Source: Pseudomonas sp. Tri1 (GTDB lineage Bacteria > Pseudomonadota > Gammaproteobacteria > Pseudomonadales > Pseudomonadaceae). From it: a stretch of 64,000 nucleotides of DNA. Position 1 is the first letter of the stretch; every line of letters starts with the position of its first letter. Shown piece by piece: positions 56,828-64,000 of the stretch. Made by a program: the position numbers and the translations under genes. The stretch lies in the NCBI RefSeq assembly GCF_017968885.1, contig NZ_CP072913.1, positions 6,240,501-6,304,500 of the forward strand, in the 5' to 3' direction. The notes beneath the pieces are model-generated. The model had not been told where the DNA came from. It did not search any database and worked only from the letters and a program-made list of their open reading frames with translations.

Positions 56828-58888
56828 TCACCCTTTTTCCTCATCCGCCACCGGCCCCGCCGGCAAGGTAAACCCCGACACCGAACGGCGTAGCTGGCTG
56901 GCCATTTTCGCCAGGTTGCCAATGCTCTCGGCAGTGGCGGTGGAACCGGACGAGGTCTGCGTGGTGATCTGCTGGATCACGTTCATGGTCAAGGATATCT
57001 GCCCCGCCGAAGTGGTTTGTTGCTGGGCCGCGTTGGAAATGCTCTGGATCAGCGCCGCCAGAGTCTTGGACACCCCTTCGATTTCTTCCAGGGCCACACC
57101 GGCATCCTGGGCCAGTCGTGCGCCGCGTACCACTTCGGTGGTGGTCTGCTCCATGGAGATCACCGCCTCGTTGGTGTCGGCCTGGATCGCCCGCACCAGG
57201 GTCTCGATCTGCCGGGTCGCCGCCGAGGAGCGCTCCGCCAGCCGCTGCACTTCATCGGCCACCACCGCGAACCCGCGCCCGGCATCACCGGCCATGGACG
57301 CCTGGATGGCGGCGTTGAGGGCCAGGATGTTGGTCTGGTCGGCAATATCATCGATCAGGCTGACAATGTCGCCAATTTCCTGGGACGACTCCCCCAGGCG
57401 CTTGATGCGCTTGGCGGTGTCCTGGATCTGCTCGCGAATGTTGTCCATGCCATGAATGGTGTTGTGCACCACCTCGTTACCTTTGTTGGCGATCTCTACC
57501 GAGCGCTCGGCCACCGCCGACGATTCGGCGGCATTGGCCGAGACCTGATCGATGGACTGGGCCATTTCATTAATTGAAGTCGATGCTTCGCTGATCTGCT
57601 GGGCCTGGTGCTCGGAAGCCTGGGCCAGGTGCATGGCCGTGGCCTGGGTCTCCTGCACCGCAGCGGCGACCTGCCCGGCAGTGAGGTTGATGGTGGCGAC
57701 CAGATCGCGCAGTTGATCCACCGAGTAATTGATGGAATCGGCGATGGTGCCGGTGAAGTCTTCGGTGACCGACGCGGTGACGGTCAAGTCGCCGTCGGCC
57801 AAGTCTTCGATTTCGTCCAGAAGACGCATGATCGCGTTCTGGTTGCGCTCATTCTTTTCTGCGGTTTCGCGCAACTGGCGGTTGGTTTCGCGGACCATCA
57901 CCAGCCCGATCAGGATGATCGACATCAGCGCCAGCAGCCCCAGCACATAGCCGCCAATGCTGTTGGCGGCGCGCCCACCGGCCAGGTTCTCGAAAGCCGT
58001 GGCCAGGTGCGAAGCTTCGTCGAGCAGGGTTTGCGACAGGTTGAAAATGTTGCCCGCCGATTCGCGGACCTTGAATAGCTCCGGGGAGGTTTCCAGGATT
58101 TCGTCCACCGAACCGGAGACGAATTCGAAGAGTTCGCTGATTTCAGCCAGGCGCGCCCGGGCGTCGCGGTCCTGGACCTGGGAGATTTTCAAGGCCGGGT
58201 CACCCTGCAACATGCCATTGAGCACCTGGCCGAAGCGCGCGGCATCGCGACCAAAGGTGTCGGCGGCCTGGCTGGCGTTTTCGTCCCCGGCCAGCACGGT
58301 GTTCACCGCGCCGAGAATCCGTTCGGCCAGCAGCGACTGGCGCTGGGCCATGGCCACCTGCGTGGCGGGCGCGCCACGCTGGAGCAGGATCTCGACGACT
58401 TTTTCGTATTCGACCTGCAACTGCGGCACGGTTTCGGCCAGGGTCGCCGCCACTTGATGCAGCGACAGGACGGTCTGCTCGCTGGAGAGGATGGCATCGG
58501 TATTTTTCAGCAAGCGCTCCCAATCCAGCTGCACGGCGCGCATCTGCGGACGCAGGGTGGCGGGTGCCGGTGGCAGGCCGGTCACCGGATCGCCCTGCTT
58601 CAGGTAGCTCCAGCGCTGGGCGAAATCGTTGCGTGCATCGCTCAACAGCTTGAACGCCGCAGCCTTGCCCGCGGCGGCTTCGGTGGCGTTCTTGGCAATG
58701 CGCTGGGACAGCACGCGCAATTCACCGGCGTGGCCGATGTACTGCTTGTCGTAGGTGGATTGCGTGTTGAGGTAAGCGAAGTTGGCGAATAGCAGCATGA
58801 TGAAGACAATCAACGCGACGAACAGCACGATGATCTGCGAACGACTGCGCGACGCTTCCAGTGGCTTGCCTGTTTTTGCTTTGATCAT
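56828..58888 (-). CDS. pilJ: Type IV pilus chemoreceptor PilJ
   Basis: A 686-residue methyl-accepting chemotaxis protein. One membrane helix at about 18-40 ([20 protein letters not shown]), a long helical periplasmic part (41-315) with the tandem PilJ domains, a second helix near 315-340 ([21 protein letters not shown]), a HAMP-like region, and a signalling coiled coil with the invariant tip [17 protein letters not shown]. It senses pilus-related or surface signals and works through PilI/ChpC and ChpA. pilI lies upstream after a REP-bearing spacer. Confidence 0.94.
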   Translation of the reverse strand: MIKAKTGKPLEASRSRSQIIVLFVALIVFIMLLFANFAYLNTQSTYDKQYIGHAGELRVLSQRIAKNATEAAAGKAAAFKLLSDARNDFAQRWSYLKQGDPVTGLPPAPATLRPQMRAVQLDWERLLKNTDAILSSEQTVLSLHQVAATLAETVPQLQVEYEKVVEILLQRGAPATQVAMAQRQSLLAERILGAVNTVLAGDENASQAADTFGRDAARFGQVLNGMLQGDPALKISQVQDRDARARLAEISELFEFVSGSVDEILETSPELFKVRESAGNIFNLSQTLLDEASHLATAFENLAGGRAANSIGGYVLGLLALMSIILIGLVMVRETNRQLRETAEKNERNQNAIMRLLDEIEDLADGDLTVTASVTEDFTGTIADSINYSVDQLRDLVATINLTAGQVAAAVQETQATAMHLAQASEHQAQQISEASTSINEMAQSIDQVSANAAESSAVAERSVEIANKGNEVVHNTIHGMDNIREQIQDTAKRIKRLGESSQEIGDIVSLIDDIADQTNILALNAAIQASMAGDAGRGFAVVADEVQRLAERSSAATRQIETLVRAIQADTNEAVISMEQTTTEVVRGARLAQDAGVALEEIEGVSKTLAALIQSISNAAQQQTTSAGQISLTMNVIQQITTQTSSGSTATAESIGNLAKMASQLRRSVSGFTLPAGPVADEEKG

Positions 58889-58936
58889 CGGTTCTCGCCT
58901 GTACTGCCCAATCCAACCAACTCAACGCCGCACCAA

Positions 58937-59026
58937 TGTGGGAGCGAGCCTGCTCGCGATGGCCGCGACACATTCAACACTGATGCAAGCTGTACCGCCG
59001 CAATCGCGAGCAGGCTCGCTCCCACA
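58937..59026. repeat. REP pair between pilI and pilJ
   Basis: TGTGGGAGCGAGCC...CGCGAT at 58937-58960 and its inverted partner at 59003-59026, inside what should be one operon. Confidence 0.85.
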
Positions 59027-59046
59027 AGGGGCTATGTTGCATCTTG

Positions 59047-59586
59047 TTAAATTGCCACATCCATGAACCCCGGCGAGCGCGTCAAGGCAAACGGGCTGAA
59101 CACCTGCCACTGGCGCTCGCCGCGAAAACGACCTTTGACAAAGGCCGCCTCCGGGCCGTCGAGGCCGTCCGCAAACGTCGTTTCCAGGCTGTCCTGGGCA
59201 AAATGCTGCAGCCCGAGCACCTCATCCACCAGCAACCCGGTGAACACCTCGTCATGGTCCACCACCAGTACCCGACGCTGCTTGCGCACGGACGACAGCT
59301 CATGACCGAAGAAGCCGCACAAGTCCATCAGCGGCAACAATCGCCCACGCAGGTTAGCCACACCACGAACCCATGGCTTGACCCCGGGCAAGTGCGTGTA
59401 ACGCGGCTCGTGCAGCACTTCACTGACTTCGCTCATGGGGGCCACGTACCAATGATCGCCCAGGCGAAAGCCGATGCCACTCCAACCGGCGCGATGGATC
59501 GGCTGGGACGGCAGGTCCGCCCCCAGCAACCGGCAGCGTCGATCGATCTGCAGCAGCAGCTCGAAGGCCGTCAGGGATTGGCTCAT
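59047..59586 (-). CDS. pilI: CheW-like coupling protein PilI
   Basis: A 179-residue CheW-domain protein (FRLGDHWYVAPMSEVSEVLHEPRYTHLPGVKPWVRGVANLRGRLLPLMDL in segments) linking PilJ to ChpA. VVDHDEVFTGLLVDEVLGLQHF is the second subdomain. It starts 10 bases after pilH stops, consistent with an operon pilG-pilH-pilI. Confidence 0.93.
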   Translation of the reverse strand: MSQSLTAFELLLQIDRRCRLLGADLPSQPIHRAGWSGIGFRLGDHWYVAPMSEVSEVLHEPRYTHLPGVKPWVRGVANLRGRLLPLMDLCGFFGHELSSVRKQRRVLVVDHDEVFTGLLVDEVLGLQHFAQDSLETTFADGLDGPEAAFVKGRFRGERQWQVFSPFALTRSPGFMDVAI

Positions 59587-59596
59587 GACCGCGTCG

Positions 59597-59962
59597 TCAA
59601 CCCGCCAACACTTTGTTCAGGGTCGCGATCAGGGTTTCTTCGTCCACCGGTTTGGTCAGGTAATCCTTCGCCCCTTGGCGCGTGCCCCAGACCTTGTCGG
59701 TGTCCTGGTCCTTGGTGGTGATGATGATCACCGGGATATGGCCGGTGTCCGGGTCCTTGGTCAACTGGCGCGTGGCCTGGAACCCGTTGAGGCCGGGCAT
59801 GACGATGTCCATCAACACGGCATCGGGCTTTTCCTGGCGGGCCAGGGCTACGCCGTCGGCACCGTTTTCGGCCTTCAGGACCTGATGGCCGTGCCTTTCC
59901 AGCATGCCAGTCAGTTTGTACATTTCAGTCGGCGAATCATCGACGATCAGAATACGTGCCAT
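59597..59962 (-). CDS. pilH: Response regulator PilH
   Basis: A 121-residue single receiver domain with DD at 8-9, phosphoacceptor Asp52 in LMDIVMPGLNG, Thr in IITTKD and Lys in YLTKPVDE. In P. aeruginosa PilH opposes or buffers PilG signalling from ChpA. The start at 59962 (MARILIVDDS) gives the exact receiver boundary; upstream codons are unsupported. It follows pilG by 46 bases. Confidence 0.94.
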   Translation of the reverse strand: MARILIVDDSPTEMYKLTGMLERHGHQVLKAENGADGVALARQEKPDAVLMDIVMPGLNGFQATRQLTKDPDTGHIPVIIITTKDQDTDKVWGTRQGAKDYLTKPVDEETLIATLNKVLAG

Positions 59963-60008
59963 GGTGTTCCCCATTTTTGTCGACCCCTGGCCTGGTGGCC
60001 AAGCGTCA

Positions 60009-60437
60009 TTAATGTGCCTGGTGCGGCTGGACAGCGGTAAAGCCCGGAACATGGGCTTGTATCGCACCCAGCAGTTCTTCCTTGCTGAACGGCTTGGTCA
60101 AAAACTGATCGGAACCGACGATGCGCCCCTTGGCCTTGTCGAACAGCCCGTCCCGGGACGACAGCATGATCACCGGCGTGGCCTTGAACGCGCTGTTGTT
60201 CTTGATCAGGGCACAGGTCTGGTAGCCATCCAGGCGCGGCATCATGATGTCGACAAAGATAATGCCCGGGTGATGATCGGCGATCTTGGCCAGCGCATCG
60301 AAGCCGTCAATGGCCGTGATCACCTCGCACCCCACGTTGCGCAGCAAGGTTTCGGCGGTGCGGCGGATGGTCTTCGAGTCGTCGATGACCATGACCTTCA
60401 AGGCGCTGGGTTGCTGTTGCGTCGGATGCTCTGCCAT
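60009..60437 (-). CDS. pilG: Response regulator PilG
   Basis: A 142-residue receiver protein nearly identical in its core to P. aeruginosa PilG: LKVMVIDDSKTIRRTAETLL, Asp63 in FVDIMMPRLDG, CALIKNNSAFKATPVIMLSS and DQFLTKPFSKEELLGAI. It promotes pilus extension and cAMP signalling downstream of ChpA. The chosen ATG at 60437 has a weak binding site; the N-terminal tail (MAEHPTQQQPSA) is slightly longer than in P. aeruginosa. First gene of the cluster, divergent from gshB. Confidence 0.93.
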   Translation of the reverse strand: MAEHPTQQQPSALKVMVIDDSKTIRRTAETLLRNVGCEVITAIDGFDALAKIADHHPGIIFVDIMMPRLDGYQTCALIKNNSAFKATPVIMLSSRDGLFDKAKGRIVGSDQFLTKPFSKEELLGAIQAHVPGFTAVQPHQAH

Positions 60438-60661
60438 TGCCGCTGCGGACCGGTTTTTAACGCTTAAGAGTGAACGACAGCGCAAACCCTTGATGTTCAA
60501 GGCCCGCACGTCACATGGCAGCCTTTTTAGCACAGTCTCCATCGCCGATCTATCGGCTGCGCGGTGCGGTGGTTTTTCCTTGACCGCTAATCTTCCGGGC
60601 GCCACTCTGACGCCACTTTTTCACGCCATTTGTGCCTATCAAATTTTCGAGGAACCAAGCC

Positions 60662-61615
60662 ATGAGCGTACGCGTCGGCATTGTCATGGACCCTATCGCC
60701 AGCATTTCCTATAAAAAGGATAGCTCGCTGGCCATGCTGCTGGCCGCTCAAAAGCGCGGCTGGGAGCTGTTCTACATGGAGCAGCGCGACCTCTACCAGG
60801 CCGAAGGCCAGGCCCGGGCGCGAATGAAGCCGCTGAAAGTCTTCGCCAACCCCGAAAAGTGGTTCGAACTGGGCAAAGAAAGCGATGCGCTGCTGAGCGA
60901 CCTGGACGTGATCCTGATGCGCAAGGATCCGCCATTCGACATGGAGTTCGTCTACTCCACCTACCTGCTGGAGCAGGCCGAAAATGCCGGTGTATTGGTG
61001 GTCAACAAGCCCCAGAGCCTGCGCGACTGCAACGAAAAACTGTTCGCCACGCTGTTCCCGCAGTGCACGCCGCCGACCATCGTCAGCCGTCGCCCGGATG
61101 TGTTGCGTGAATTTGCCGACCACCACGGCGACGTGATCCTCAAGCCTCTGGACGGCATGGGCGGTTCCTCGATCTTCCGTCACACCGCTGGCCACCCGAA
61201 CCTTTCGGTGATCCTGGAAACCCTGACCTTGCACGGCAAGCAGCAGATCATGATCCAGGGCTACCTGCCGGCCATCGTCGACGGCGACAAGCGCATCCTG
61301 ATGATCGACGGTGAACCGGTGGATTACTGCCTGGCACGCATTCCGGCAGCCGGCGAAACCCGCGGCAACCTGGCGGCTGGCGGTCGTGGCGAAGCCCGTC
61401 CGTTGACCGAGAAGGACCGCTGGATCGCCGCCCAGGTCGGTCCGACCCTGCGTGAGAAAGGCCTGTTGTTCGTGGGCCTGGACGTGATTGGCGAGCACCT
61501 GACCGAAATCAACGTCACCAGCCCGACCTGCATCCGCGAGATCGACAATGCCTTTGGCACCGACATCGGCGGGATGCTGATGGATGCCATCGATCAGAAG
61601 CTCAAGGCTCGTTGA
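60662..61615 (+). CDS. gshB: Glutathione synthetase
   Basis: A 317-residue ATP-grasp enzyme joining gamma-glutamylcysteine and glycine. The N-terminus SVRVGIVMDPIASISYKKDSSLAML, the LMRKDPPFDMEFVYSTYLLE segment, the ATP-grasp VILKPLDGMGGSSIFR and NVTSPTCIREID are all family-typical. The ATG at 60662 follows CGAGGAACC. It diverges from pilG and precedes the tonB3-like gene on the same strand, as in P. aeruginosa. Confidence 0.96.
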   Translation: MSVRVGIVMDPIASISYKKDSSLAMLLAAQKRGWELFYMEQRDLYQAEGQARARMKPLKVFANPEKWFELGKESDALLSDLDVILMRKDPPFDMEFVYSTYLLEQAENAGVLVVNKPQSLRDCNEKLFATLFPQCTPPTIVSRRPDVLREFADHHGDVILKPLDGMGGSSIFRHTAGHPNLSVILETLTLHGKQQIMIQGYLPAIVDGDKRILMIDGEPVDYCLARIPAAGETRGNLAAGGRGEARPLTEKDRWIAAQVGPTLREKGLLFVGLDVIGEHLTEINVTSPTCIREIDNAFGTDIGGMLMDAIDQKLKAR

Positions 61616-61692
61616 TCCAGATCCTGCTGAAGGAAACCCACATTGCGTTATCATGCCCGGCCTGAAAAAAACGCGATGTTGGTTTCCTTGTC

Positions 61693-62589
61693 ATGACTCT
61701 CCCGTCCGATCTGCCCCAAGAGCTCGCCCATCGTGGCGTGCGCCCGGCTGATCGCCTCGGTTTTACCCTGTTCCTGGCGGCGCTGATCCACCTGGCCCTG
61801 CTGCTGGGTGTAGGGTTTGCCACGGTCGAGCCCAAGCAGATCAGCCAGACCCTGGAAATCACCCTGGCCACCTTCAAGAGCGAAACCAAGCCCAAGAAGG
61901 CGGATTTCCTGGCCCAGGACAACCAGCAAGGCAGTGGCACCCTGGAAAAAAAGGCGATTCCCAAGACCACCGAGATCGCGCCATTCCAGGACAACACGGT
62001 GCAGAAAGTCACCCCGCCGCCGGCCGCCAAGCCCGAAGTGCAGGAAACGGCGCCCAAGGCTGCCGTGACCACCGTGGCGCCAAAACCGAAAAAAGCCCCG
62101 GCCAAGGAAGAGGTCAAGCCTGACCCCAAGCCCCAGGCCCCGGCACCGACTTTCGACAGTTCCCAGTTGTCCAGCGACATCGCCAGCCTGGAAGCCGAAC
62201 TGGCCCAGGAACAGCAGCTGTACGCCAAACGCCCGCGCATCCACCGCCTGAGCGCCGCCTCGACCATGCGCGACAAGGGCGCCTGGTACAAGGACGAATG
62301 GCGCAAGAAGGTCGAGCGCATCGGCAACCTCAACTACCCCGACGAAGCCCGGCGCAAACAGATCTATGGCAACCTGCGACTAATGGTCTCGATCAACCGC
62401 GACGGCTCGTTGTATGAAGTGCTGGTGCTCGAATCCTCCGGCCAACCCCTGCTGGACCAGGCCGCCCAGCGGATCGTGCGCCTGGCCGCGCCGTTCGCAC
62501 CGTTTACCGGCGATCTGTCGGACATCGACCGGCTGGAAATCATCCGCACCTGGAAATTCGCCCGGGGCGACCGCCTGTCCAGTAACTGA
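61693..62589 (+). CDS. TonB-family energy transducer (TonB3-like)
   Basis: A 298-residue protein with one N-terminal membrane anchor (about 23-45, FTLFLAALIHLALLLGVGFA). A Pro/Lys-rich periplasm-spanning region (about 100-155, KPKKAPAKEEVKPDPKPQAPAP) and a short coiled coil follow. The C-terminal TonB domain (about 205-298) has YPDEARRKQIYGNLRLMVSINRDGSLYEVLVLESSG. The His in the anchor (LIHLA) is the usual ExbB-contacting residue. Placed between gshB and algH next to the pil genes, it corresponds to P. aeruginosa tonB3, which is linked to twitching motility. No exbBD genes are adjacent. Confidence 0.88.
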   Translation: MTLPSDLPQELAHRGVRPADRLGFTLFLAALIHLALLLGVGFATVEPKQISQTLEITLATFKSETKPKKADFLAQDNQQGSGTLEKKAIPKTTEIAPFQDNTVQKVTPPPAAKPEVQETAPKAAVTTVAPKPKKAPAKEEVKPDPKPQAPAPTFDSSQLSSDIASLEAELAQEQQLYAKRPRIHRLSAASTMRDKGAWYKDEWRKKVERIGNLNYPDEARRKQIYGNLRLMVSINRDGSLYEVLVLESSGQPLLDQAAQRIVRLAAPFAPFTGDLSDIDRLEIIRTWKFARGDRLSSN

Positions 62590-62623
62590 CACACCGCCAA
62601 TCTTTTAGCCAGTATGAACATCC

Positions 62624-62710
62624 TGTGGGAGCGAGCCTGCTCGCGAAGCCATTTGTCATTCAGCATGGAAGCGACTGATACACCGCATCGCGAGCAGGCT
62701 CGCTCCCACA
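62624..62710. repeat. REP pair (REPIN-like)
   Basis: TGTGGGAGCGAGCC...CTCGCGA at 62624-62646 and its inverted partner at 62687-62710, in the tonB3-algH spacer. Confidence 0.85.
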
Positions 62711-62788
62711 AGGGATTTGTGTCCGCCAGACGATTTCCTGCACATCCCCAGCTTGTCAGTTCGGCCCTGCGCCGCCACACTAGCGCCT

Positions 62789-63358
62789 ATGAAAAACGTC
62801 AGCCCCACCTACCTCAAGCATCACTTCCTGATCGCCATGCCGCACATGGCCGATCCGAATTTTGCCCATACCTTGACCTACATTGTCGAGCACACGGCCA
62901 ATGGGGCCATGGGGCTGGTGATCAATCGCCCGCAGGAGTTGAATCTGGCGGACATTCTTGAGCAGTTGCGCCCCGACGTTGAACCGCCGCTCTTGTGCCA
63001 GCACGTGCCGATTTTCATCGGCGGCCCGGTGCAGACCGACCGCGGCTTCGTACTCCACCCGTCGGGCCCCAAATACCAGGCCACCGTGGACCTGGACGGC
63101 GTATCGCTGTCCACCTCCCAGGACGTGCTGTTCGCCATCGCCGACGGCGTCGGCCCGGAGAAAAGCCTGATCGCCCTCGGCTATGCCGGCTGGGAACCTG
63201 GGCAACTGGAAGCCGAACTGGCCGATAACGCCTGGCTGACCTGCCCGTTCGACGCCGACATCCTGTTCAACACCAGCAGCGAACTGCGCCTGGAAGCGGC
63301 GGCCAGCCGGTTGGGGGTCAACCTCAGCCTGCTGACCAGCCAGGCAGGACACGCCTGA
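62789..63358 (+). CDS. algH: AlgH/YqgE family protein (UPF0301)
   Basis: A 189-residue cytoplasmic protein. HHFLIAMPHMADPNFAHTLTYIVEHTANGAMGLVINRP at the start and IFIGGPVQTDRGFVLH in the middle are the family signatures. Named for an effect on alginate production in P. aeruginosa; the biochemical role is unresolved. The stop overlaps the ruvX start (TGATG), so translation is coupled. The start at 62789 is set by family length; the reading from 62717 lacks similarity. Confidence 0.92.
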   Translation: MKNVSPTYLKHHFLIAMPHMADPNFAHTLTYIVEHTANGAMGLVINRPQELNLADILEQLRPDVEPPLLCQHVPIFIGGPVQTDRGFVLHPSGPKYQATVDLDGVSLSTSQDVLFAIADGVGPEKSLIALGYAGWEPGQLEAELADNAWLTCPFDADILFNTSSELRLEAAASRLGVNLSLLTSQAGHA

Positions 63359-63795
63359 TGGCGCTGCGCTTGTTGCTGGGCTTCGATTACGGCACCAAAC
63401 AGATCGGCGTGGCGGTCGGCCAGGTCATCACCGGCCAGGCCCGCGAGTTGTGCACCTTGAAGGCGCAGAATGGCGTTCCGGACTGGAACCAGGTCGAAGC
63501 GCTGATCAAGGAGTGGAAACCCGATGCCGTGGTGGTCGGCCTGCCGCTGAACATGGACGGCACGCCCAGCGATATGTGCCTGCGCGCCGAAAAGTTCGCC
63601 CGCCGGCTCAATGGCCGCTTCAACCTGCCCTTCTATACCCATGACGAGCGCCTGACCACCTTCGAGGCCAAGGGTGAACGCCTGGTGCGCGGCGGGCAGA
63701 AAGGCAGTTACCGCGACAACCCGGTGGACGCCATCGCTGCCGCCTTGCTGCTGCAAGGTTGGCTCGACGCCAACGCCGCCCTGTTTGAAACCTGA
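63358..63795 (+). CDS. ruvX: Holliday junction resolvase-like / pre-16S rRNA nuclease YqgF
   Basis: A 145-residue RNase H-fold protein. [18 protein letters not shown] (first catalytic Asp), [23 protein letters not shown], and [12 protein letters not shown] with a final [16 protein letters not shown] are the YqgF hallmarks. In E. coli the protein matures the 5' end of 16S rRNA. It overlaps algH and ends in a terminator. Confidence 0.94.
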   Translation: MALRLLLGFDYGTKQIGVAVGQVITGQARELCTLKAQNGVPDWNQVEALIKEWKPDAVVVGLPLNMDGTPSDMCLRAEKFARRLNGRFNLPFYTHDERLTTFEAKGERLVRGGQKGSYRDNPVDAIAAALLLQGWLDANAALFET

Positions 63796-63803
63796 TTTTT
63801 TAC

Positions 63804-63830
63804 AAAGCGCCGCCAAGGCGCTTTCTTTTA
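63804..63830 (+). terminator. Rho-independent terminator of algH-ruvX
   Basis: AAAGCGCC and GGCGCTTT with a 5-base loop and a following T-rich tail, about 10 bases after the ruvX stop. Confidence 0.85.
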
Positions 63831-63880
63831 GCGATAAGCCGCGCCACTCACCACCGGCCCGGGAACCTGAAGGAGCCAGC

Positions 63881-64000
63881 ATGAGCCTGCCCAATCCTGC
63901 CGAACTGATCAGCCAGATGGCGATCCGTCTCACGGCACACCTGGAACAACGCGGCATCAGCGAACCGCGCTACATCGGCATTCGCACCGGTGGCGTCTGG
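63881..64000 (+). CDS. pyrR: PyrR, bifunctional pyrimidine regulator/uracil phosphoribosyltransferase, 5' part
   Basis: The first 40 codons are present: [20 protein letters not shown], ending at [15 protein letters not shown] is well placed before the ATG. The IGIRTGG stretch matches the first conserved loop of Pseudomonas PyrR, which lies upstream of pyrB. The catalytic PRPP-binding motif is outside the window. Position after ruvX agrees with P. aeruginosa order. Confidence 0.9.
   Translation, partial: MSLPNPAELISQMAIRLTAHLEQRGISEPRYIGIRTGGVW

Overview
The window reads as chromosomal DNA from the Pseudomonas fluorescens group. Evidence for this: high-GC genes close to P. aeruginosa families, gene order shared with the P. 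aeruginosa blocks fda-pgk-epd-tkt-metK and ahcY-metF-rhlE ... bioA-rsmE ... chp/pil-gshB-tonB3-algH-yqgF-pyrR, and dense interspersed REP elements (TGTGGGAGC...GCTCGCGAT) typical of fluorescent pseudomonads. No rRNA, tRNA, IS, prophage or CRISPR array was seen.

Layout. 1-2.3 kb: end of a YgjP-like hydrolase and a response regulator-PAS-GGDEF-EAL protein. 2.3-5.2 kb: three tandem PL7 (alginate lyase-type) genes, each with its own copy of a conserved upstream region. 5.2-6.9 kb: a structured leader before a small DUF3077-like gene, then two copies of a ~300-bp hairpin-rich repeat facing each other. 6.9-15.8 kb: central carbon genes on the minus strand (fba, pgk, epd, tkt, with two small lipoproteins), then a SahR-like ArsR/methyltransferase regulator and metK. 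15.8-27.2 kb: accessory and envelope genes (LysE exporter, ligB, DUF1090, cytochrome c', mltA, MAPEG, EamA, MFS, an ExoU-like phospholipase, FNT channel, thioesterase). 27.3-34.1 kb: SAH riboswitch-ahcY, metF, a glycosyltransferase-like gene, a periplasmic binding protein, and an RhlE2-like helicase behind a long leader. 34.3-41.1 kb: yceI-cytochrome b561, a 53-codon lipoprotein, amine oxidase, bioA, rsmE, hemolysin III. 41.3-49.6 kb: complete malonate decarboxylase locus mdcABCDEGH-LM with mdcR. 49.8-50.1 kb: third copy of the hairpin repeat. 50.2-60.4 kb: twitching chemosensory genes pilGHIJ-chpA-chpC, without pilK or chpB. 60.7-64 kb: gshB, tonB3-like, algH, ruvX, start of pyrR.

How genes work together. 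metK, the SahR-like regulator, ahcY (with a SAH riboswitch) and metF form an activated-methyl cycle with two separate SAH-sensing devices. bioA and rsmE also consume S-adenosylmethionine. fba, pgk, epd and tkt link lower glycolysis/gluconeogenesis, the pentose phosphate pathway and vitamin B6 synthesis. The mdc genes import malonate, build the special dephospho-CoA prosthetic group and decarboxylate malonate. The pil/chp genes with tonB3 point to type IV pilus control.

The most unusual signals are: the three-copy hairpin repeat, whose stems keep base pairing through compensatory changes; the DUF3077 leader, with two mutually exclusive pairings around a Shine-Dalgarno-like sequence; the triplicated PL7 gene-plus-promoter units; and an ExoU-like phospholipase of lower GC with no adjacent chaperone. 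All functional statements rest on reading the sequence and on recalled family knowledge. No database search was run.
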